Notes: generated by a model not told the origin, from the sequence alone. DNA of 64,000 bases from Druceiella hillmani (GCA_039881145.1 JAYKKI010000004.1:43371001-43435000), one strand, 5' to 3'; shown: positions 12,023-25,692, counted from the first letter of the stretch. A program made the numbers and translations.

Positions 12023-15000
12023 GCACGAAGTTACAAGGATAGTAGTAGGTTAGGTGTACAGTATGTGCAGGTATATATAAGCCTGAAGCAATGACTACGA
12101 TGAAGCCACAATGGGAAATATAATTTATACAACATGTCAACTTGACATGACTTGATCATCAGATCATCAGATATATTATTCTGCTTTTTTATGGTGCCTT
12201 TAGAAACATTTAGATGACACGAGAAAAATAGGAACATATGTCAAGTCTCAATACTTACATCGAGTTTATAATAAAATCTCCAGTTTTATTAACTCATTTC
12301 TAAAATCTTACGTGTCTACGTGTTGAGGTAACATTTTTACAGCTACGCCAAGAACTTAAATTGAAAATTTCCAAATTTTATTCTTTTTAAGATATGAAAT
12401 TGCATTTATAATAATTGTATTTAATTGTAATTATTATTGTAATAAACTGACAATATGTATATTTATGTCTGATATAAATAATCTGTAAAGATAAAAATGA
12501 AAAGTCGTTTATAATAATGAGCGTTTTTAGACAGATTATAAAATTTTCAGTAAGTTACGGATCATTTGTTTTCCCTAACTTGCTGAAAGTTACACAGTTA
12601 TATTATAAAATATATCTAATTAATATCGTTAGATTATAAATTTTCAGTGACTTAGGGAGAATTACTTACTAACGTGAAACTAAACCTAAGTGCCTTGCCA
12701 TGTAATTAATTTTTCTTCCCACGATAACTTTTTATGTATTTAAATATGGAACAAAAGCGGCTTTTTCTTATAGTGGCATCCGGTGTAACTAAAGGTGTCC
12801 AATTATTTTAATATATTTTAATAAAGAAAATATATAAATAGTAATTGTTTCCCATTTGGATATTATATTTAATGCACAGGGCTTTTTGTAATAAAGCAGT
12901 AATATCATTAATAATTAATGGTAGCATTATCGTCCCTTCCCAGGTCGTAACCATCTTTGAACTTTTTTGATCGCTGAGAATAAACAACTTTAATGCATTA
13001 TTCATGTCATACATCAAAATTAATTACGTGTGTTTTTAACATATCTTCACAACCCGTTCGCATTTTAACAATAGCTTTTTGCCAAGGATTAAATCTATTT
13101 TTGTTCCATATTGTTGCATTAGTCTGTTACAATATTTTGTTAACTAATTTTTTGCTAGTAATCAAACCATAATTGTCAAACAAATGATCATAGTTTCTTC
13201 TTAGTACGTCTTGAATTGAATAATTAATATATGTATTAATATTATTTATGTACTTATGTAGGGTTTATCATACACGTACATCAGGTTAATTGAGGGTTCC
13301 ATGAACACTATTTTCCAGTCAACCAAAATACTACATATCGAGAGCTTAGTTTGTGAAAAACCCTGAAAATTAGAAATGTAATAAAGTCTTACAATATACG
13401 AAGAAATAATTTAGGTATTAACATAATAAGAGAAACAGTGGAGTGAGGAAATGTAAGACGATGGACGGACTGATGAAATAATTATTTACTACTCTTAATA
13501 TGTTAAAATTTATCGGTTCGAAATTAATATGCCTTATCTCATTTAGTCTTCTTCGTGTTTCGTGTAGAAGATATAAAAAAGTAACAATTTTGAAATAAAA
13601 AGTAATCATTAACTTCTAAAATGTGAACCTTTTCCCCTATAAAATTAAAATTTTACCCGAAAAAATATTACTTTTAATAATGCATACGATTTTCCTAAAA
13701 GTTTTTGAGCCAATTTCGAAAGAAAATAAATTTATGATTAAATCAATTGTAGAAAATGGAATACAAAAATAATATTATTGCATATGAAACTTTGTTTTAC
13801 ACGTGGTTTGAAAATAAGAATATTTGTGTAATTTTTCACTTCCAATTAATACGAGAAATATCTTAAATTTTAAAGATGGCCCTTATAACTGAGTTTCGTT
13901 CATTAAAAATAAATATTAATGTTTCGAAAACCGAATATTTTTCTTTTTCTATCCGAAAAATAAAATGGATAATTTAATTTCATTATATGAAACGTAACAC
14001 TCCTATATTAAGATTCATTCAGTGTATTAATATGCGCTCTTATATATCATTAATTGTTTCCAATTGTGATATCTTTTCCAAAATTTTGTCATTATATGTG
14101 GAAACAAAATTAACGTTTGTGCCACAAATATTATGCAAACCAAACTGTTTTGTTGATATTTAATTTTAATGCTGAAATCGCATTTTTAAGTAGTAGTAGT
14201 AGATACAAACTTTATGTCGCCTTTCTTACTTTGATAACGATAAAATAGGGTTAACCAAAAGTGTATGAGAAGCAATTCAATATTTTTCATCGATAAAGTA
14301 TGATATTACCAGAAAATAAATAGTGACAGTTTTTATATTTGTTACTTTTAAATTCTATATTTGTTACTTTTAAATTCCTGGCCCCATTTTAATGCAGTAA
14401 ATACTTCTATTACTGTAAGTTTCCAGGAACAGCACGTGATAACAAATTCAAAATAAAGAACGAATGTAGTAAATAGTTAATACATGTAAATAATGAACAT
14501 ATTTTTTTTTATTTTGAGTTTACCTTTTTCATCTTCAGTAGATTCTTATTATATTAGACGCCGTATTTTGATGGTATACTTGTATTTTAAAAAATTACAT
14601 ATAATTACTTTCAATATGATGAATATGAATTAAAACAAAATACAATTTTTAATGCATTATATTTGAAAATATAGATACTAATTAATACTGAATCTGCAAC
14701 CACAATTTAATAACTTATGTTATTCCATTTCAGTGTGTTTCTTGACGTAAATTTACTAAATTGTATTATATAAACAGTACTACTTACTGCAGGTTAGCTA
14801 ATTTTAATAGCTTCTCAGTCACTTAGTCAGAGTGCGAATCCAGGTAAAATTCGTATTACAATTATGAAACTATCGAATTTCTTTTTATGCGACTCTCATA
14901 TCACGACAAAAGTTGAATAATCATTTGGAAAATAACTTGAATATTTAAGGATATGGTAATAGTAACTGCAAAAAGAGAAAAAATATTGTGTACATTTTCA

Positions 15001-17682
15001 AAGAGATTTTGATTCAATAAACTACAGCTACAAAATTAAGATAAATTTCGAATTAAAACGACCGCTATGAGACGCAGTAATTTCTTATAATAATATTCTT
15101 ACGTTTCTAAATGGTTTGTAGGCAAAATATTTGCGTTATTCGTTACTCGAGTGTTAACAATTTTAATAGATTTTTTTATTATTATTCAAGTAACTTTATT
15201 TTAAAGTTATTATTCAAGGATTACATGCTCCTCGAGTCAACTTTTTACTACAGAAATTTATATTTTAAATTAGGTATAATAATTTATGCCAAAAGAATAA
15301 AAAAAATGCTGACTTATGACAAGTTTTGTTTTGTTAAAATGCAGCTTTCAGACAAGTTTTGTTATGTTGAAAAACATGAAGCTAAATGAATCATTAGAAA
15401 TTAAACCAGCATTTATCCAGCAGGTTTCACACGCTCACATCCCAGAGTACAGACAACTGTCCCATATAATTACAAAAATTCTCTAGGTGATTCGTGATGG
15501 AGTTTCATATAAAAAATTATTTCAATGAACACCACTAAATATGGTGAAATGTCATTAATTCGAATTTAAAAGAATAGTGATTTACCTGATCCAATTAATG
15601 TACGAAGAATCGATCTTTGTATGGATCAGGTAAACATTTTTTCTTGGACTTGATAACAATTTTGGACGTTTGTCTTCAAATCATAATTTATTGCTGTAAA
15701 TAACAGCTTCGAAATTTTTGCAACAAAAAAAACTATTTAAATTTTGTTCCCGAACAGCGTTATTGTCAAAAAATGAAATTTGAATATAATTTTAGCTTAC
15801 TGAAAAATTATAAATGTAAATTTTTTCTTATACATCTCAACATGAAAAATAGGACAATTTTTAACATGAAAAATAGAAAAAAAACATATTTTCATAAAAA
15901 AATTGTAATTATTAAAAGTGTTCTATGGCATTCATCAATCCAATGTTTGAGATTGCAGATTTAGTTTGAGTATTTTTGTGTCTATTGTGTTACTTAATTA
16001 AAAAATTATAAGGTTTTGAACTATGCACAATAATTACGGCATGAAGAGAAAACATTTTGTCCAACAAGTACGAATTCTGGTACTTGTTGCCTTCAATTTG
16101 TATTCTACAATATGTTCTAAAGCTGCAGCTACTTGCGTAACTACCCACTTCATTTTTAATATTTTCTTATCTTTTTTAAATACCAGAATCGTAAAAATGA
16201 CGTTTAATTCACTTAGGTATCTGATAATAAGTACAATTTCATCTGTAAAAGGGTGCCGTAATGTGAGAAAAACAATATATTAAGTTACCAACCTCCATTT
16301 ACGAAGGTGTAAAAATTGAAGTGTTTAGGTGCGACTATTTTTACTGTTTAATTTTTTACACATATCAACTGTTATTTTTGGAGTTTACTCCTTAAGAATC
16401 GATTTTTATCTATAGCGCCCGGTATGAAGTTTTGGATGAGGAGTAAAATCAGAAGTTCTGAGGGTACAAAGTTCAGAGCGTTAAAAAGTGTAACCGTTAG
16501 CAGGCCTCTCCGCTCAACATTTCTGCGCATCTTTAGAGTGAGACATCAATATGTATATTTAAAATTTTCTTAGGGCATGATCGCAATGACAGAGTGTGAT
16601 ATACATAGTTCACTATCGTTTGCTTATATCAAGATGTAATCATTAAATGTGTGAAAATTCGGTGCCTTCTATAACTACAAAATTAAAAAGTATCTTTTCG
16701 TTTTAACTTCGCGGTCCGATAATGTTTGATGTTTTTAATTTTTGTTATGTAAATTTAATTTTTTTCATTTGTGTTTTATTTGAAAATAAGTATATTTTCA
16801 GTATTTTTTATTGAAGAATTTTTTATTTACATTTAATGATAATGATATTTTTGTTTATATTTTTTATATACTAGTATATAATAGTTTTGGTTATATATTT
16901 TATACATTCCAAGACAATCGTATTTAAGGAGTAAACTACAGTCGCGCATCGAAGCTGAAACGCACAATTTTTTATTAAATAAACTTATTGTTGGCATATT
17001 TTCCGCAGGTATTACAAAATAATTTTATTTCTAGGATACATTGTCTTAATTATTATTTTATTAATGGATAATATTTATCTTTCAATACATAAAACACTCA
17101 CGTGATGAACGTTTCCAAATTTTTGCATTTTTTATAAAACCAGTCATTGGATCTAAAGTTAAAGCGTCGTATCAAAACCTTAAACAAGAGCTAATTAGTA
17201 ACAAAGATAATGATCGGAAATAGAATTTCCAAAACTTACAAATGATAATTTGTATTGTATAATTCTTGCTCCTTAGTAAATACATATGCAGATTTATGTC
17301 ATGCTCAATGCAGACATGAAGAGATTTTTCTAGATAGCAAAACAATTTGACCCACACCCCGTGCATTTTAGGGCATTTTGTAATTATACTCGATTTAAAA
17401 TCACTGTAGTAAAAAATCTAGTAATAAAGGTGTATACAAAATTCCTTTGTAGCAACGGCAAATACAATATTTTTTTATTCTTAACTTTATTAAGCTGGCA
17501 TGACTTCTATTTAAGGTGGGACTGTATATGCGTAATTTGAACTAGAACTGTCGGTGTATGCAACTAGTGACTTCACGATGTTCGCATAATTCTTGTATCA
17601 CGTACTATATCACGGAATTAAATTGCCACTGAATCGCTACGTATTAAAAACTTAAAATATAATTTCAAAAAAGTTGACAACC

Positions 17683-17685
<3 letters not shown>
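12020..17685. other. AT-rich DNA without recognisable genes
   Basis: Nothing here resembles a known protein or RNA. Small structures are present: a 22-bp tandem duplication (TATATTTGTTACTTTTAAATTC) near 14334-14378, and a 13-bp perfect inverted repeat (TTTACCTGATCCA with TGGATCAGGTAAA) at 15581-15593 and 15622-15634, spaced by 28 bp. Short frames near 15111, 15773 and 16023 have no recognisable motif and random-looking AT-rich composition. Confidence 0.55.

Positions 17686-17772
<87 letters not shown>
17686..17772. repeat. Compound (TA)n(GT)n(TA)n microsatellite
   Basis: A TA tract, then about 11 GT units (around 17715-17737), then TA again. Confidence 0.97.
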
Positions 17773-17775
<3 letters not shown>

Positions 17776-20700
17776 TGCGAAATAAAATTGTTTTATTAGG
17801 AAATCACTTCAATATATGTTTTAAAAACTAATATATTTAATGAAACTAATACTTCAAAAAAAAAGAAAGTTTTTCCCATAATTCTCATAACAGGTGTGGC
17901 TCGTGAACTAATTCGGAGTAGTAAAAACTAAAAAAATGGGTCTGTTAAAAATGTTTAAATATTTACATTCTTCTTTCTTTTTTTATAGACAAAATGGACA
18001 GAATCGGTATACTGAAGGTAAGTTACAAAGCAAAACTAACTTCATAAATAACAATGTTAACTTCTATAATGTTATTACAGGCATTATTAAAAAATCGCAC
18101 TTTTAAAACGTCGTAAGGACATAAGATGTTAACAAGGAAATACATAAATGTTGTGACATGAGATAAAACCATATTGAATTTGTGTAACTATGTAAATACT
18201 ATGCGAATGCATAATATGAATAGGTAAATACATGGATTCTTTATTTAATAAATTTAGTGTACGTATTTGTGAAATTTGAAATTAATATTAACGTGAACAT
18301 GATCCTTTCTATCCCAGAATTTCTAAATTTCTAACTCCTCCCTTTATTAGTGTGCTTCCTTTACTATAAATTTAAATTTTTGGCTCTCATGGAAATAACG
18401 GATGGGTTTTGATGATTTTTTGAAGAGTAAGTGAGTGATTAATAAGTTGCAAATTTGATAACTTTTTATGTCAAGAACCTTGGAAGCGGCTATAAATACA
18501 AAATCAATCTCTTATTAGATTCGTTATAATGACGCATTCATCGCACAACTTACTAAACACACGTGCACGCTTCTTTGGATTCGAGTTATAGGTGTATCAA
18601 AATAGCTACGAAGCACTTTTTGTATAGGATGCAGTGTCACAAATGAGCGGTGCTTACAACAGTGCGGCTACGAACTTGGCGATGCACTGCACCTAAATGT
18701 CATCAAGAGACGTCGCGTATATCAAATAAATAATAACGTATAAAAATATATCTAATAAAATTTTAGGGAATAGTTTTACGTTATTATTTTCTCTGAAGAA
18801 TTATGATTTTTATAGAGAGATTATGTTAAAAGAAAATGTATTAAAGTGAAATATTTTTTTGAGCCTAAAAAAATTAGTATTTCATAAATTTACCAAGATT
18901 TAATGTACTACAAAATTTGATGAAGCGTGGGTAATGAAAATTGTTTGGTTTCACGTCTACGATATTAAAAGTAAGAAAGTAAAGGATCCAAATGTTTTCT
19001 ATCAAGCGATACTCTCGCCGCTCTGCTGGATCATGAAACGATGAAAAATTCATTTTATAACCCTGCGAATACTCGCATCGTTTTTACCGTTATGAAAGCA
19101 TTTTTGTTAAAATTGTCAACATTTTATCTCTCTTAAAATATGAAATATATCAACAGGTAAATAAAGCGTATCTGGCTAAAAATATTTTTTGTAGTATGTT
19201 CAACAGTAAAAAAGTAAGTATTATTCCAAAGTACGAAATAATAAAAAAATAGTACCGTCTTGAAATGGTGATTATAGAAGAAAAATCGAGTTAGTTTTTA
19301 TTACACTTACCTAAATAATTGCGAAGAAAAGAATCTTGTAGAAATATTAACAAATCTATACATTAACAGTGGAGATATTTTACAGCAATATGTCAGTTAT
19401 TTAATACGAAAAATAAAATAAAAAATGAAAGAAAACTACCGCCTAAAATAACAAAAAAATAATACAATTACAACAGTTCCTTTGATATGAAAAACTTATA
19501 GACAGTCTCGCTTTGATAGGGATATTGTTATCAAAAATGAAATCATGGAAGCCATTTAAATTCGTCTAGTAGTTCAAACGTTATATTCAATTAAGCTGGC
19601 AGAAAGAAAAAACTCAAAATATGGTGCTATCTTCTTTAACTTGTTCATAGCTCTTTAACTCTTCCTCTAAAATATATGCATTGTTAGGTGCAGATAATTT
19701 TGACTTTAGTTATTATTTGTAAATGTGTATTTGCAATTACTGGAAATTTTTAACAAAATTGTTAATAAAACGGTAAAACATTAAATATAAAATATTGGCA
19801 CACAAGTTAAGTATTTTTTTTCATTCCATACATCTCATTTCGTGTTTCATCATAATATTTCTTATCGCTTGACAAAGAATGTGAAGTACTGACCGTTAAT
19901 TACAATCTTACTTTCACTATGTACACAATATTTATTATTTTATTGTTAAATTATTCTTCCAACGATTTGTGATAATAAAATACTTAATAGAGCTTGACTT
20001 TTTGTAAGATTCCCATTTAATATTAATCTTGCAATTTTGTTAATTTTGATATTTTTGTCTATAGTTTCATATCCCTACTTATATTTATTTCATATTCGAA
20101 ATTACTAAAGTACATCTCCAAAATACCTTTTATTTTTTTAAAACTATTTTTATCTGCAACATGCTATAATTGCGTATTTTAGTAGTTCCGCATGGAATGT
20201 CTTTAGTTCGTTATTAGTTTCTGATCAAGTCTACATGAGCTTAACTGCAAAATACACCCTATTGCATAAAAATATAAATTTGTAAATCCAGTGAACATAC
20301 CTGAATATATAATATGCACGCAGTTTAAACAGAGAATGTCCTTTTTTACAGCCGATTGAGTTTGGGTTCTTTCCGTTTTTTTCTTTTTAAAGTCGTAAAG
20401 CTGAGACCAAGTAATTTTTACTGCGCACAATAAACAAATAAATAACATATTTAACTGTTAAATGTAATAAATTCACTGAATACTTCTATATTTACATAAA
20501 CTTACTGTGAAAACCTATTACATCAAAACAAGTACACCGTTTATTTTCGGACAGAAATCTTCTTATTTTTTACAACTTTTTGTAACTGGAAATTTGATAA
20601 CATTATACGATTTGGTTTGAAGAACCGAAAAATCTATGTCTTATTCTCATGTTTAAAAAATATATTGGTTCATTTTTATTGTCCTTTTCTTACTTATTTT

Positions 20701-21073
20701 ATTATTTATTATTACTTGTGTGTTCATTTGTCTATCCGTCTATTCATTTGTCACAGCTGACATTCTCAAAAAGAATTTAGTGTGGAACCTTGTAGTTTGG
20801 CGTAATAACAATATTATCTCGGAAATATATTAGCATATGAACATATAGAATTTTGATCCGAATAAAATTAAGGTATAAAAATATATTTTGCTGAGTCTGA
20901 CCGATTGAAAAGGAACTACAAAAGATTTTTTTAAAGTTCCCTTATTGGATATGCATAATGCAATCTTAATATACAATTAATTATAATTGATGAAATCTAC
21001 TTGATTTTATTTTCAAATAAGTCGTATGCGGGTTTACTGTACCGATGTTCAGCTCCAGATAATTTAAGTTTAC
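17773..21073. other. AT-rich DNA without recognisable genes
   Basis: There is no supported gene. The part at 18540-18720 has a more balanced base composition but no frame or repeat that I recognise. A minus-strand frame at 20203-20448 (81 codons) has no identifiable motif and is not called. Confidence 0.5.
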
Positions 21074-22967
21074 TCATGAAGTTAATCTATGAGGTTTAAT
21101 ACGTTTTAACTTTCTCAGTTCATGGGTAATATTCAAAAGTCGAATAGCTTCTGCGTTGGTATGGTTGAGAAGTCGTGTTTCGTCTTTATTAGCACATTCT
21201 TGGATAACGTCGTTAATAAGTTTTACGTTTAAATACGTGGTGAATTTCTTGATTAGTTACATAGCGATATGTATTGGTAATTGTACGGTGGAATTAGTTT
21301 TGCATTACATTACGATTTGACTGCTTGGTACATCCCCAAATTTGGATACCATACATCCAAATTGGTTTGACGATAGAAATATAAATCAGTCGCTTATAGT
21401 AGAGGTTAAGCTTGGAATTATGTCCAACCACAACATTTGTCGTTCTTTCAACCTGATTTGCTCAGCTTTTACTTTAACGTGATGTTTAGAATTAATCCTA
21501 CTATCCAGATGGAGTCCAAGGTATTTTGCTGTATTCACTTGCGGGTCTTGAATTCCGTTAGGATAAGTGTGTAGATTGCAGTTTGTTCATTGCAATGCAA
21601 ATATGATCTAAATGGATTTAGACTCTTTGAGTTTGACTTTCCAATCAACAGTCCATCTGTTGATTTTATCAAGTACCTCTTGTAAATTTTTGGTGGCTTG
21701 ACTTTGCGTGTCTGCAGTTGCCATTACTACCGTATCATCAGCAAAGATGCCTATGAAGGTCTTTTCTATAGTGGTAATATCAGCAGTATACAGTAGACAG
21801 AGAAGAGGTCCTAACACACTTCCTTGCGGTACACATGCCCGGGCAGGATAGAAACCTGAATACGCTTCCTCGTGCAATACTCTGAACTTTCTATCAGATA
21901 GATAGCTTAAGTAATTGACAATAGTTTGTTGGTAGCAATTTACTCATTTTATGAACGAGATCTTCATGCCATATTTTTTAAAAGCCTGTGATACGTCTAG
22001 GAACACTGCAGGGCAATATTCTTTTTCCTTGAATCCCTTTTCGACTATAGTTATTACTTTATAGACTTGATCGACGGTTGAATGTTTATTTTTAAACACA
22101 AACTTGAAATCCGGGATATTGACGATTGATTTAAGTCACTGCATTAATAATTTCTCAAACCAGGTTTTTCTTAACACGATTATTTGCTCTATTTTGCAGC
22201 ATTTTGGAACATGTTTTAACAAAAACAAGAGTTATATAAGTATGGTAGCACGATAATAGTTTTGCGCGATATTTCCTTAAATATACCAGGAGATATTTCA
22301 TTAATTCTAGGTGCTTTTTTAGGGTTTAGATTTTTATCTATTTCTTGTGCTACTTCTATTGGAGTTATTTGTTTAATTGCTATTACTGATTGATATATTG
22401 AAGTTGGATCAATGCTGGTTTGAATATCATGGGGTTGGTATAGTGAAGCTAGGTGTTGAGCAAAGACTTCAGCTTTCTCTTCATTTCTTCTTATCCACTG
22501 ACCGTGTGCGTTTTTGATAGGTGTTACTTGAACAAGGGGTCGTTTGAATCTGTGAGTTGCTTTTCACATTAAGTTGTGTTTGACCACGTCAAGGCCTAAT
22601 CCGTTCATGTAGACGTCGATGCAATTCTGCTTATAATTTTCAATTAACCTATTAACGCGATTGTTCATCTGATTAAAAATCCCTTTGTCAGCCAGACTTC
22701 TGGATTTATGCCACACACGTCTTGCTATATGCCTATCCTTCATTAGATCTCTAATGCCGACAGGATAATTTATTTCTTTTTATGGTTTATCTCGGATGGG
22801 AATAGCCCTACTGGTCGCCAGGCGAAAATATTCAATAAATTTCTGTGTCTTTTGCTCCAGATCAACAATAGTGCAGACTCTTGCTTTTAAATCGATCAGG
22901 TTGTCAAGGTAATCTCTGAATAGTTCCCAAGTATACTTATTGATGAGATTCTGTTTTAATAGAATTT
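21074..22967 (-). pseudogene. 5'-truncated Jockey-type LINE, ORF2 reverse transcriptase remnant
   Basis: Read on the minus strand, the fragment begins after the endonuclease domain and runs through the linker (RNEEKAEVFAQHLASLYQP; then NPKKAPRINEISPGIFKE). It continues into the reverse transcriptase: VFLDVSQAF (motif A, near 22000), VPQGSVLGPLL and the catalytic FADDT box in the clean frame 21608-21877, and NTAKYLGLHLDSRI beyond it. The C-terminus ends KLKRIKPHRLTS at a stop at 21074-21076. A full Jockey ORF2 is around 900 residues; about two thirds of that span is represented. Several frameshifts and stops break it, for example one base lost just after motif A. The VPQGS motif is preceded by AC where GV- or AG-type residues are usual. 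It is an old, dead retrocopy. Confidence 0.85.
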
Positions 22968-23886
22968 AAAAAGTATCGTCTCAAAAAAGTTCAAAACCGC
23001 GAATGCTAAATAAAACCAATTGTTGCTAAAATCCAATATGCTGAAAAGCATGGAAATTAGAAAAAAAATAAACGAAAAGAAAAATGAGACCTAAATAAAA
23101 GATTATTATTACGCTCCAGTCGTCAGTGTGAAGAATAATTTTCATATATTTATTGCTTTAAAAATCAGTGTTATGTAAAAAGAACTTTCAGCGCTTTTAT
23201 AAATTCAGTCGTGGATAACAATAATGAAGAAATAAGAATTTATCTAGGATTTAAACAAAGCTTTAACCTATTCGTTCAAAATTATCTAACAAATTTCTAT
23301 AAGAAATTGACTGCTTTTGTCTCACTACTTTTTACCTACTACTATCACTACTTTTTACGTTGTTCACATTGCAATAATTGGGAAGAAACTTACGTAAGGG
23401 ACAAATAATTTGAATAAATATAACCTCATTTTTTTAAATAAAATGTTTATGGCATATTTTCTCGGTTATATAGATTTTATTATTGTTATATAAATAACCA
23501 CTGCGTAGGTGTTCCCATTTTGTAGTAGTGCAGTGGCTTGTGTGTGTTGTTGATCCCGAGAGCTATGCCGGCGGTAGCTTAGCTACTAGCAGGGTCACCC
23601 AAACCGGACAGGTTGGAAGGGAGACACCACACTAAGAGGAACACCCTGGTCCTCTAGGTTGGGGGTTGGGCGTGGGGTCGACTACCCCACCCCAGAAAAA
23701 AACATACTTGTTTCGAAATTTAATTGAGAAAATAACCGGACAGCTATACGAAAACGACCTGGAAAACTGACTTTGGACTTGAAAATTGGAAACTGGATTA
23801 TATTATCTTTATATAAAAGTAAAGCGCTAGTGTGATTAATGCAACAACTAGAATAATATAACATTGATTTATGGCCACTTCAGGAA

Positions 23887-24078
23887 ATGAGATGGACCGG
23901 TAGTGGTACTTTTAGCAGCAATTATCTGGTCTTCTGTAGTTGCAATGCAAAAAAACATGTAGAAGGTACTGGATTTGTTGTAAATAAGAGAATAAAGCAC
24001 CTAATTATGGATTTTCAGGCAATTTTCCCGAGACTGTGCAAGTTGAGAAAAGGAGAAGGTTCTTTAACTACAGCATAG
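23887..24078 (+). pseudogene. RTE endonuclease fragment 1
   Basis: This is the N-terminal part of the endonuclease domain, with MRWTGSGTF followed by EGTGFVVNKRIKHLIMDFQA. Homology also runs upstream to about 23790 through broken frames. The reading frame is lost at about 24050, where the same protein continues in the next fragment. Confidence 0.8.
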
Positions 24079-24401
24079 TTTGTTGCCATGCTCCCATGGA
24101 GGAGAAATCAGATGAGGAAAAGGAGATTTTTTATGAGGATCTATCTAGCATATATGAGAGATACCCAAGAAATGATGTTAAACTGCTTATCGACGACTTT
24201 AATGCTAAAGTCGGGAAAGAACCGGAATACAATACAGTGATTGGTAGATTTAGGCTGCATGATCAATCAAATGACAATAACTGTAGGTTGATTGATTTTG
24301 CGATGGAACATGGTATGATTGTTGGAAGCACTCTATTTTGTCACAAACTGATTTATAAAGAAACTTGGAAAGCACCAAGTGGTGTATTTCAAATCAAATA
24401 G
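24036..24401 (+). pseudogene. RTE endonuclease fragment 2
   Basis: The middle of the endonuclease domain: FFNYSIVCCHAPMEEKSDEE, YEDLSSIYERYPRNDVKLLI, DDFNAKVGKEPEYNTVIGRF. The usual GDFNA motif reads DDFNA here, so the conserved glycine is lost. The domain continues in a shifted frame after about 24390 ([16 protein letters not shown]) up to DSDY at about 24483, where SDH with a catalytic histidine is normal. The insertion at 24488 follows directly. Confidence 0.82.
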
Positions 24402-24487
24402 ACCACGTCTTGATTGATTCTAGACATTATTCAGACTTAGTCGGTGTTAGAACATATAGAGGTGCTAACATAGACTCAGATTATTTA

Positions 24488-24945
24488 TATATTTATATAT
24501 TGAAGTTATACTTCTTTAGGCGCGTTATGAAAAAATGATGAGAGTGAAATTTTAAGATTCGTCATACAAAAGTTACAGTATGAAGTTGCAGCGGTTGCAG
24601 TCTCGAAACAAAAGTTATTGGCACCATCGTCGCCTCTGTTCACCGTTTTCATATTCATAGTATTTATCCACATGTTTCTAGTGTCTACATTCACACACGT
24701 GTTTTAGTTTCATGTAAGTGCGATTTATATATGTGCCGATAAATTATATTCAGTAGTGATTTAAATTCAATATTTTGATTAATATATTTACTATTCGTAA
24801 ATATTAGCGAAAAAATTGTGTTTATAGACTTTTTCAAGTGCTCCAATATAATTGAGGTTATCTATCCGTATGTATTATTTAATGATGCCAAAGAAGTATA
24901 ACTTCTCGCGCGCGTACATAAGTACACGCACCCTTTTGTTTATCT
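24488..24945. mobile_element. ~460-bp non-autonomous insertion inside the RTE element
   Basis: The RTE reading (…ANIDSDYL | IAKIRARLSNSKK…) is interrupted precisely here. The insert carries a perfect 16-bp inverted repeat: GAAGTTATACTTCTTT at 24502-24517 and AAAGAAGTATAACTTC at 24890-24905. Outside the right copy lies CGCGCGCGTACATAAGTACACGCACCC. The matching outer part on the left is missing or replaced by TA-rich sequence, so one end may be eroded. A TA at each junction is consistent with a TA target duplication but is weak evidence in such AT-rich DNA. There is no coding capacity. Confidence 0.6.
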
Positions 24946-25166
24946 AATTATTGCTAAAATCAGAGCAAGGCTCTCTAATTCCAAGAAAGAACGTGTTGAG
25001 CCACTTAAGACATTTGATTGTGAGAAACTTAAAAACCATAAATTACGAAAGGAATATGGACATCAATGCGGATTTACGAGTGAAAAATCTACTGTTGATC
25101 AAATTTTTTGTTTAGGTACGTCAAATTATTGAAAAATCAATTGAGTATGATATTGATACTCATCAC

Positions 25167-25466
25167 TTGTTTGTAGACTTTAAATTAGCATTTGACAGTG
25201 TTAGTAGAAAGCATTTAAAAGATGCAATGTATGAATTCAAAATTCCGAGCAAGTTAATTAGACTTGTAATGTGTTCTATGGGGACGAAAAAATATAAAAT
25301 AAAATTCAATGGTGCTCTCTCTGAAGATCTCAGTGTCAACAATGGTGTTCGACAAGGCGATTCATTCTCGTGTCTGCTTTTAAATATTGCACTAGAAAAA
25401 GCTATTCGGGATTCAGATATTAATATTAGGGATTTTATATTCCAAATTAATAATATAGATATTTAA
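25167..25466 (+). pseudogene. RTE reverse transcriptase fragment
   Basis: This 99-codon frame is the palm region of an RTE reverse transcriptase. It has FVDFKLAFDSV (motif A with its catalytic aspartate), IPSKLIRLVMCSM, and NNGVRQGDSFSCLLLNIALE. The family continues shortly afterwards to an (F/Y)ADD box. Here the frame goes from FIFQINN to IDI and a stop, as if the catalytic box had been deleted. Upstream at 25068-25112 the 'QCGF…STVDQIF' motif is present in another frame. Confidence 0.85.
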
Positions 25467-25692
25467 TCTCCGAAAAAATGATTTCTTTTAGTAATTAAAA
25501 AAAATGCCTCTTACAGGTGAAAGCGCAGATGTGAGTTAAATCTTGTAATAAAACGAGATAATAATTGATAGCCAAATTGAATTATCACCATAAATTAAAA
25601 TTTAGTACTTCTCTAGTTAAATTACTAATGGTGATTCAATTTATTAGAAGCTATCTATAAGAAACTTGAAATCACTAGAAAAGGAGATTTTT

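Larger units (their letters stand above)
23540..25480 (+). pseudogene. RTE-type LINE remnant (endonuclease + partial RT)
   Basis: The element opens with an RTE-like 5' leader at about 23540-23700 (GCCGGCGGTAGCTTAGCTAC, CAGGGTCACCCAAACCGGACAGGTTGG, GACTACCCCACCCC). The apurinic endonuclease domain follows across several frames: LQEMRWTGSG near 23878, GTGFVVNKRIKHL, FFNYSIVCCHAP, then NAKVGKEPEYNTVIGRF and CRLIDFAMEHGMIVGSTLF. The linker SNSKKERVEPLKTFDCEKL lies at about 24975-25035. A clean RT frame at 25167-25466 carries the motif A region (FVDFKLAFDSVSRKHLKDAM) and NNGVRQGDSFSCLLLNIALE. About 300 residues between the linker and the RT palm are missing, and the YADD box is absent. It cannot encode a working protein. 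Confidence 0.88.

Noticed and set aside
15581..15634. 13-bp inverted repeat as a microRNA precursor or terminator
   Set aside because: The stem is too short for a pre-miRNA and there is no transcript context. It is kept only as a minor structure.
16023..16283. 86-codon plus-strand frame
   Set aside because: No recognisable motif, and its AT-rich codon content is like chance frames nearby.
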